A stretch of DNA of 28,179 nucleotides, from positions 1-28,179 of the forward strand of contig JBOEFZ010000025.1 of assembly GCA_050633165.1 (NCBI GenBank), in the 5' to 3' direction. The stretch is from TMED27 sp050633165 (GTDB lineage: Bacteria > Pseudomonadota > Alphaproteobacteria > Micavibrionales > Micavibrionaceae). The notes below the pieces were generated by a model. That model saw nothing but the letters and a program-made list of their open reading frames with translations, was not told the DNA's origin and made no database searches. Positions 23,192 through 28,179 of this stretch are shown here, one piece after another; the first letter of the stretch is position 1, and each line of letters begins with the position of its first letter. The position numbers were made by a program, and so were the translations under genes.

Positions 23192-23247
23192 AAACTTACC
23201 CACTCTCATTATTTTACGCGATTTACCCCATCGGACGCAAATCTCTT

Positions 23248-24150
23248 TTACGGTGTTAAACGACAATTCCCCGAGGCACGATCAAAATAACACCCCGGAT
23301 TGGCACAAACATGATCAGGAAAAGAAAAATCGTCTACCTTATTCACATTACCTTGCAAATCGATCGCGTATTTCGTTTGAAACGCCGTAACACCCGTCGG
23401 AATGGGAGGTTCACAAGAAGACGCATCAACAAAATCCATAAATATATTCGGCGTATCAGCGACAGTATCCCGCGCCGTGTCAACATGCCCCTGCGTAATC
23501 CCGCTACCTGTAGAGCACCTAAGATCAGGTATAAGGTTACGCGGATCACTGGAAACCAAATCGTCAAATTTAAAAAATTGATCATCAGTCGCAAAATTCT
23601 TACAACGCGCGAAAAAGTAAATGTCATTCATAAAGCTACAGGCATTATCGGCCCCGCTAACGCTGCTCGCAATCGTGTTCGCCTCCCCCGATGTCCCCCC
23701 CAACAAATCATGCGCAAAATTCGTACTGGTATAGGCGTTCAGGCTTGCCATGACTAAGGCATTAAGGGAACTATCAAGCTTCGTATCCGTCATATTCACG
23801 GTATATTCAATATCCGCCGCCCCCGGGTTAGGCACTGTGATCCCCGTAAAGTCAGGGATCTCACTAAAAATAGGCCCTGCAATTTCCGCACTATCCCGAA
23901 CAAATTGGTCAAAACATGTATATTCCAAAACGCTATCCGGCTTGCGAATAAGAACCTGATTCATCACCATCTCGCGCTGTCCTTCGATAAAGCTCCGCGC
24001 ATAAATCTGGTTCATGAAGTCGGCATCGCACGTATCACCGGTTGCCGCAGTGGTTACGCACGGCAAGCCGGGCAAGCACGCCGCCGTTGCCGCGCCCGAA
24101 AACGCAGCCAAGCTAAGCAACATAACCAAAGCTCTAATCGCGTTTCTCAC
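23248..24150 (-). CDS. Exported cysteine-rich protein, paralogue 2, unknown function
   Basis: Tandem paralogue of the protein at 22355. A GTG at 24150 gives 300 residues and a normal signal peptide (MRNAIRALVMLLSLAAFSGA, cleavage near ATA-A). An ATG at 24186 is the main alternative; longer starts run deep into the upstream gene. The mature part has 11 cysteines, 9 shared with paralogue 1 and two extra near the N-terminus (CLPGLPC). The strongest shared block is IRKPDSVLEYTCFD, about 70 residues into the mature chain. A Cys at +1 is not preceded by a good lipobox. The GTG overlaps the upstream gene by 17 nt, pointing to coupled translation. No catalytic motif is seen; a disulfide-bonded structural or adhesive role is only a guess. 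Confidence 0.78.
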   Translation of the reverse strand: MRNAIRALVMLLSLAAFSGAATAACLPGLPCVTTAATGDTCDADFMNQIYARSFIEGQREMVMNQVLIRKPDSVLEYTCFDQFVRDSAEIAGPIFSEIPDFTGITVPNPGAADIEYTVNMTDTKLDSSLNALVMASLNAYTSTNFAHDLLGGTSGEANTIASSVSGADNACSFMNDIYFFARCKNFATDDQFFKFDDLVSSDPRNLIPDLRCSTGSGITQGHVDTARDTVADTPNIFMDFVDASSCEPPIPTGVTAFQTKYAIDLQGNVNKVDDFSFPDHVCANPGCYFDRASGNCRLTP

Positions 24151-24496
24151 TATCCTCTTTCTCGTTATATCTCTGCGCCATCGCATCCCATTCATAGATA
24201 CTATACCTAAAATCATTATACGCGTCGTTAAAAAGCAACAAATTACGCACACCATGATGACGCCCATCCCCCAGCATCAAATTCTGCCCGCGTAGTTCCC
24301 CTAACATCACATCACCCGCCGAAACGCGATAGGAAAAGCCCGCTTCCTCGCGCACACGAACAATGCTTTCTTCCTGCCCATCCCCGTTTAAATCAACGCG
24401 AGCCGTCTTGCTCTCCGCATCAAAAAACAATGGCTGCGCGGCGTGCGCACCGTTAAAAAGCAATAAGCTTGCTATAAAAATGAATAAATGCCGCAC
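24134..24496 (-). CDS. Exported protein with a DxNGDG calcium-type motif (120 aa)
   Basis: Starts with GTG at 24496 (GAGG ribosome site 6 nt away) and has a signal peptide (MRHLFIFIASLLLFNGAHAA). Residues 35-43 read DLNGDGQEE, the loop found in FG-GAP/VCBS-type and EF-hand-like calcium sites, followed by SIVRVREE as in such repeats. The rest (RNLLLFNDAYNDFRYSIYEWD) looks like one blade of a beta structure. It is the first of three exported genes on the minus strand and overlaps the next by 17 nt, so they probably form an operon. No catalytic residues are evident. Function unknown; calcium-dependent folding is inferred. Confidence 0.75.
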   Translation of the reverse strand: MRHLFIFIASLLLFNGAHAAQPLFFDAESKTARVDLNGDGQEESIVRVREEAGFSYRVSAGDVMLGELRGQNLMLGDGRHHGVRNLLLFNDAYNDFRYSIYEWDAMAQRYNEKEDSEKRD

Positions 24497-24507
24497 CTAC
24501 GCCCTCA

Positions 24508-24528
24508 AAACTATCATCCTAATAGTTT
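24508..24528. promoter_or_regulatory. Inverted repeat before the exported-protein trio
   Basis: AAACTAT-CATCCTA-ATAGTTT, a perfect 7-bp inverted repeat just upstream of the ribosome site of the gene starting at 24496. It may be an operator or a hairpin in the leader. It could also lie at the 3' end of the DUF3126 transcript, though there is no T-run. Confidence 0.35.
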
Positions 24529-24554
24529 AGCAAATTTCACGGCGTTAGAGAAAT

Positions 24555-24788
24555 TTAATAGCTACCGTCGGCCAGATCGATGTCTAAAATGCTCATATTG
24601 AAATCAAATGATGTCTCGCCTTCATCAACGATTTTATAGGCAACACCGATAAACTCACCATCCAACAAAACTTCTGCAGAATCCTTGGCTTTATCTCGCA
24701 TTTTGAGCGCAAAACCGGTGTTTTTGAACGTGCGCTGCAAATAGGCCTGAATTTGTGAAACTTCTTCGGGTTGAATTTCGTTAGACAT
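24555..24788 (-). CDS. DUF3126 family protein (77 aa)
   Basis: A small soluble protein of a family found nearly only in alphaproteobacteria. It matches that family in layout: an N-terminal helix (EEVSQIQAYLQRTFKNTGF), a central sheet (DSAEVLLDGEFIGVAYKI..DEG) and the conserved end SFDFNMSILDIDL. No known reaction; no signal peptide or cysteine. AGAGGA lies 7 nt before the ATG at 24788. It starts 12 nt after the olsA stop, so it is the third gene of olsB-olsA-DUF3126; a role linked to membrane lipids is a guess from position. Confidence 0.88.
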   Translation of the reverse strand: MSNEIQPEEVSQIQAYLQRTFKNTGFALKMRDKAKDSAEVLLDGEFIGVAYKIVDEGETSFDFNMSILDIDLADGSY

Positions 24789-24800
24789 GAATTTTCCTCT

Positions 24801-25571
24801 TTATGAATTCTGTAACTCATTTGATACGGTTTCATGGCACGCTTTGGCAAGTGTTTTTCTGTTCTCGAAATCATGCGCCCGCACAGAATCGTGAAATGTA
24901 AGGCAAATCTCCGCCCCGCGCCGCTGCGCAAACAACCATAAATGCACGAAAAACGGCGTGTCTAAATCCTTATGCCACGCATAAATATCCCGATCTGCTT
25001 GGCTCTTTGGCGCACGCTTGTCGGACGACAAAACCTGCAACGTCATCGGCTGCACCCGCAAATCCGGCTTGTCCTCTAATAAAAACAGCGAAAACAAGCT
25101 CGATTTAAACGGTAAAACCTCCTGCCCATCGGTCGATGTGCCTTCGGGGAAGATAATCAAGCTCTGCCCATCCTCAATCACCGCGCCAATCGCGCCCGAA
25201 TCCTGCTTCACCGCACTGCGTGAACGCTCGACAAACGCCGTCTGGCCCAATTTCACCAACCACCCCATAAACACCCAATTCCCCGCATCTTTGCGGCTCA
25301 CAAACCGCGTTTTCAGGATGCTGCCAATCACCGGAATATCGAGATAGGAAAGATGGTTGGAAAGATAAATCACCTGCCCATTCACATGCGGCTTGCCCTT
25401 CACCCGCACCTTAATCCCGAAAATAGCGCACACGCCGGACATCCAAAGATAAGGAATAATCCGCGCAAACCGCCCCTTATGCACCAGTAGCAAAAGCCCC
25501 TGCGTCGGAATAACCGATAGGCACAGCAGCAAAAACAAAACCATTTTAAAAGAAGCAATCAGAAGGCGCAT
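24801..25571 (-). CDS. olsA: Lyso-ornithine lipid O-acyltransferase (PlsC family)
   Basis: A 256-residue PlsC-type acyltransferase with an N-terminal membrane helix (MVLFLLLCLSVIPTQGLLLL), the catalytic NHX4D motif (His73, Asp78 in LSNHLSYLDIP) and the FPEGT phosphate-site motif (141-145, IIFPEGTSTDG). Sequence alone would allow 1-acyl-glycerol-3-phosphate acyltransferase. The adjacent olsB, 15 nt upstream, points to OlsA, which adds the second acyl chain to lyso-ornithine lipid at the inner membrane. OlsA enzymes can also act on lysophosphatidic acid, so both roles are possible. No Shine-Dalgarno is visible; coupling with olsB is likely. Confidence 0.85.
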   Translation of the reverse strand: MRLLIASFKMVLFLLLCLSVIPTQGLLLLVHKGRFARIIPYLWMSGVCAIFGIKVRVKGKPHVNGQVIYLSNHLSYLDIPVIGSILKTRFVSRKDAGNWVFMGWLVKLGQTAFVERSRSAVKQDSGAIGAVIEDGQSLIIFPEGTSTDGQEVLPFKSSLFSLFLLEDKPDLRVQPMTLQVLSSDKRAPKSQADRDIYAWHKDLDTPFFVHLWLFAQRRGAEICLTFHDSVRAHDFENRKTLAKACHETVSNELQNS

Positions 25572-25586
25572 AATTATTTCGACAGG

Positions 25587-26399
25587 TTATTTCGAGGGAA
25601 TTTCTTTGTTAATCTTACGCTCATAATGCTTACGATACCGATCCGTTAACTTGCTCGTCTCGACAATAATGCAAACATCCGTCGTGTTAAATTGCGGGTC
25701 AATAAACGCCCCGTCCCCAATCACCGCGCCAACACGGATATAGCCCTTAATCAGCGGCGGCAAATCATTAAACCCGCGCTTCGCCTCGAACTCATCCTTG
25801 GGCATGATATTCATGTTGATGTATTGCCCCTTAAGCGCCCGTGGGCGAATCTCCTCCGGCGCAAGATGGTAGTGATGCAAATACGATAAGGGGCGCGAAA
25901 TGCTCGCAATATCCGTGCTGTGCAGGCTCGCGCAACCAAACATAACGCCGATATCATGCTCGGTAATATAATCCGCAATCCCTTCCCATAGGAGGTTTAG
26001 CACCGGCTTTGTCCGGTATTCCGGCAAAACACAAGACCGCCCCAGCTCCAGCAAATTATGACCGGAATTGAGCAAGGCGGTGAGATCATATTCATCACTC
26101 GAATAAAATTGCCCGATCCGCATCGCCGCTTCCTGACGAAGGAGGCGGTAAGTGCCAACGATTGTATCGCCGCGCGCATGATCAATCACAATCAAATGAT
26201 CGGCATAATCATCAAAATCATCCATATCCAGCCGCGCCAACGCCATCTTCGCATCGGGTTTTGCGGCATATTCCTCGTAAAACACCTGATACCGCAGCCG
26301 CTGCGCACTCTCAATCTCCCGCGCATCACGCGTGAGCTTCACAGATATCTGGTCGGTCTTAATCGGGGCAGGGGATAGCACAGTATTCGGCAAGGGCAT
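25587..26399 (-). CDS. olsB: L-ornithine N-alpha-acyltransferase (GNAT superfamily)
   Basis: First step of ornithine lipid synthesis: transfers a 3-hydroxyacyl chain from acyl carrier protein to ornithine. The 270-residue protein matches the OlsB/hemolysin-like GNAT family: RLRYQVFYEEYAAKPD (about residues 33-48), FDDYADHLIVID, VGTYRLLR, LLELGRSCVLPEYR and the C-terminal PPLIKGYIRVGAVIGD..IDPQFNTTDVCI. It has no signal peptide. It is followed by olsA after 15 nt, the classic pair. AAGAGAG precedes the ATG at 26399. Ornithine lipids often accumulate under phosphate limitation, but no Pho box was recognised in the short upstream gap. Confidence 0.93.
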   Translation of the reverse strand: MPLPNTVLSPAPIKTDQISVKLTRDAREIESAQRLRYQVFYEEYAAKPDAKMALARLDMDDFDDYADHLIVIDHARGDTIVGTYRLLRQEAAMRIGQFYSSDEYDLTALLNSGHNLLELGRSCVLPEYRTKPVLNLLWEGIADYITEHDIGVMFGCASLHSTDIASISRPLSYLHHYHLAPEEIRPRALKGQYINMNIMPKDEFEAKRGFNDLPPLIKGYIRVGAVIGDGAFIDPQFNTTDVCIIVETSKLTDRYRKHYERKINKEIPSK

Positions 26400-26459
26400 C
26401 TCTCTTCTTAACGCTCATCCTTACTGTATGCCTCTACGGGATTCGGTCAAGGGGGAGTT

Positions 26460-27524
26460 TTAAGGTGGGGGAGGTTCTGGTGTTTGTGCATGGTTTTTGA
26501 CATGATCCAAATTATCCAAATATTGGCGAACATGGTTTAGGCGTGCGCAATGCTCCGAAACTTTCTGAGACGCTTTTTTGAGTGGAGCAAGGGTGAGTGT
26601 CGCTGGAATAGCATGTGCAAAAATAAGCGCAGCAGACATAAAGGTCGAGGTTATAGGGTCGGCATTCTCATCAGGATCATTTTTAAATATGGCATAAAGA
26701 TCATGGGAGATTTCACCAATATACTCGGTTGATTTACTGACTTCATTTTGAATAAAATTAGCGGCGGCTAAGGATGAGGCTGTCGAAAAACCTAATGAAA
26801 TGCTTCTGCGTGAATGTCTTCGTTGATAATCTTTTTCATGCTGTTGTAGCTTTTGTTGATCTACTATGTTTCCATTCTCATCAAATGAGAGCCCTATACT
26901 GGCTTGAAAGGTTTCTGGAAGCCTTTTTAACTGCTCTTGCTGAATGCCTTCGTGTTTTGCCGCTTCCATGGCATAACTTGCACGAAAGGGAAGGGATGAG
27001 AGATCATAAGCAGCTTTGGCAACAGACTTTCCCACTAGTTTTAAGCCTGAGGGTTTTATCGTATTAATCCAGTCATGGAGTGCGCCGCGTATGAAGCCTT
27101 TTGGCACATTTTTTTTACTCTTTTTGCCGTTGTAGCGTTCTAATATGATATCTAATTCTGCTTCTTCTGCGTCATAAAGGCCTGTTTCAGGGTTTCTATC
27201 AATGGCGTCACGAAGATAGCGAATGCGCCGAACTGTTTTGGACGAATCTATCCGTTCCTTAATTAGAGGGCCTATGATGGGTATTGTCGATGCGGCGGAT
27301 TCAAAATAGTGCATACCTTCGAGGAGAGGATCTGCCGACCATGAAGATAAGGCCCATCCTCCATAACGAAGGCTTTGCCCCCAAGCATAAGCGTCCGCCG
27401 CCGCCTCTTGGCCGAGTGCATAATCAATTTCTCTAAGGTCTGAACTGGCGGCTTTGTCCGCGCGTGCCGCTTTTGATATGTGCTTGTGCTGTCGCTCTAA
27501 TGAGTCGTCGTTATCTGTACTCAA
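26460..27524 (-). CDS. Orphan protein, unknown function, TTG start (354 aa)
   Basis: I do not recognise this protein. Start: TTG at 27524 (MSTDNDDSLERQHKH) with GGAGG 5 nt upstream. A GTG at 27566 in the same frame lies between the -35 and -10 of the promoter, so it cannot be the start. The N-terminal 60 residues are charged. Residues about 75-110 (YFESAASTIPIIGPLIKER) are mildly hydrophobic, the middle is charged and helical, and about 240-325 hold two weakly hydrophobic stretches (SLGFSTASSLAAANF, STFMSAALIFAHAIPATLTL). The tail is PEPPPP. No signal peptide. It uses more AT-ending codons than its neighbours, which suggests recent arrival. Effector, phage remnant or membrane-associated protein are all possible. 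Confidence 0.75.
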   Translation of the reverse strand: MSTDNDDSLERQHKHISKAARADKAASSDLREIDYALGQEAAADAYAWGQSLRYGGWALSSWSADPLLEGMHYFESAASTIPIIGPLIKERIDSSKTVRRIRYLRDAIDRNPETGLYDAEEAELDIILERYNGKKSKKNVPKGFIRGALHDWINTIKPSGLKLVGKSVAKAAYDLSSLPFRASYAMEAAKHEGIQQEQLKRLPETFQASIGLSFDENGNIVDQQKLQQHEKDYQRRHSRRSISLGFSTASSLAAANFIQNEVSKSTEYIGEISHDLYAIFKNDPDENADPITSTFMSAALIFAHAIPATLTLAPLKKASQKVSEHCARLNHVRQYLDNLDHVKNHAQTPEPPPP

Positions 27525-27545
27525 TCCTGCCTCCCGAAGATGCAA

Positions 27546-27576
27546 AATATAAGCACACGCGGTCACACAATGTCAA
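27546..27576 (-). promoter_or_regulatory. Sigma-70 promoter of the orphan gene
   Basis: On the minus strand TTGACA (perfect), 18-19 nt, TTATAT/TATATT. The predicted transcript start falls about 10-15 nt before the GGAGG site, giving a very short leader to the TTG at 27524. Confidence 0.65.
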
Positions 27577-27618
27577 GTTTTACGGAAAATATATGGACGC
27601 AAACACCAGCAGCGCAGC

Positions 27619-28179
27619 CTACTTAATATACAAATGCGTCTCACTGCTCGCCGCATCCGCGCTTTCGCTATAGGATAAATCAACCTTATCCATCGATAGG
27701 CCTTGCTGGTTCAGTGTCCGCAAAACCTTCTCCGCATTGCGGCGTGAACGTGTGGTTTCAATCGCAACTTCGGCGGCATTCCCGCTTGTCGGTGTCACGG
27801 CAACCAGCTCAAACCGTGCATCGGGATAGCGCTGCAACGCATCTGTCACGGCGGCATAAAGCGGCTGCTCATACGCCACATCGGGGCGATCAAACTTAAC
27901 CTTTGCCAAAATCCGCTTACCAGTCGGCGCGGCACTTACCGCTTCAACCGGCGCGGCGGCGTAATTACCATTCCCCAACCCCTGCGTCGCGACATTCGCG
28001 CTATCAAAGCTGGGTGCGCCAGAAAATGGACGCTCGGATAATGTGCTGCCATAGGCCTCACCCTTCGAAACGCCCAAGGCCAAGATGCGCAAATTCTGGC
28101 GTTCTGTTGATACATAAGAAGAAAGGCGCGTCGTTGCCTCATTCACGCGGTTCATAACACGCTCGATCAAAACGGCGGT
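27619..28179 (-). CDS. C-terminal part of an envelope-type protein, 5' end outside window
   Basis: The frame is open at base 28179, so only the last 186 residues are seen. The first 25 visible residues are a helical segment (IERVMNRVNEATTRLSSYVS), then a linker rich in Ser, Ala and Gly. Last comes a domain of about 95 residues (KRILAKVKFDRPDVAYEQPL onward) with alternating strands and a RRNAEKVLRTL helix that recalls OmpA-like or peptidoglycan-associated folds (xxVKFD..., SRxNAExVxxxL). I recall similar C-terminal domains in alphaproteobacterial envelope proteins, but no name is sure. The visible TTG at 28170 is not a credible start. Confidence 0.7.
   Translation of the reverse strand, partial: TAVLIERVMNRVNEATTRLSSYVSTERQNLRILALGVSKGEAYGSTLSERPFSGAPSFDSANVATQGLGNGNYAAAPVEAVSAAPTGKRILAKVKFDRPDVAYEQPLYAAVTDALQRYPDARFELVAVTPTSGNAAEVAIETTRSRRNAEKVLRTLNQQGLSMDKVDLSYSESADAASSETHLYIK

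Noticed and set aside
23248..24267. Longer version of paralogue 2 starting at ATG 24267
   Set aside because: It would overlap the upstream exported gene by more than 130 nt and would bury the signal peptide about 40 residues into the protein.
27525..27566. GTG at 27566 as start of the orphan gene
   Set aside because: It lies between a perfect -35 and a good -10; the TTG at 27524 has a GGAGG site at proper spacing.

Overview
The window reads as chromosomal DNA of an alphaproteobacterium. The order carB-carA / yqeY-dnaG-rpoD is the arrangement typical of that class. Other class-typical signs are a class II DAHP synthase, a DUF3126 protein, an olsB-olsA pair for ornithine lipids, and a candidate CtrA box (TTAA-N7-TTAA). 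Many genes have weak Shine-Dalgarno sites. The exact genus cannot be read from the sequence; a Rhodospirillales- or Micavibrio-like lineage is a guess.

Layout. 1-5008 (minus): carA, a beta-carbonic anhydrase and carB form one tight operon in which the middle gene can supply bicarbonate to the enzyme built by its neighbours. 5099-10204 (plus): yqeY, dnaG and rpoD. The yqeY-dnaG gap holds two tiny minus-strand paralogous genes (38 and 39 codons) that normal gene calling would miss. An assembly gap written as two N hides about 25 bases near the end of rpoD. 10205-11699 (plus): a small membrane protein behind a textbook sigma-54 promoter, a CAU-anticodon tRNA and rpsD. 11731-12939: trmJ (minus) and a small orphan gene (plus) with a good promoter and a CtrA-like box.

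13012-22165 (minus): waaA-lpxK-lpxL (lipid A/Kdo assembly), gor, aroG, nadE and gltX. Most gaps here are filled by palindromic repeats of different families, and one palindrome lies in frame inside nadE. 22206-22353 is a 148-nt hairpin that looks like a MITE. 22355-24496 (minus): three exported proteins, two of them cysteine-rich tandem paralogues of unknown function. 24555-26399 (minus): olsB-olsA-DUF3126. 26460-27524 (minus): an orphan gene with different codon use and a TTG start. 27619-28179: the 3' end of an envelope-type protein that continues past the window edge.

Working together: housekeeping replication, transcription and translation genes sit beside envelope-lipid genes (lipid A, ornithine lipid) and a group of exported proteins. 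The best candidates for undescribed biology are the twin micro-genes at 5717-6105, the sigma-54-driven small membrane protein at 10449, the intercalated carbonic anhydrase, the cysteine-rich secreted pair, and the palindrome domesticated inside nadE.
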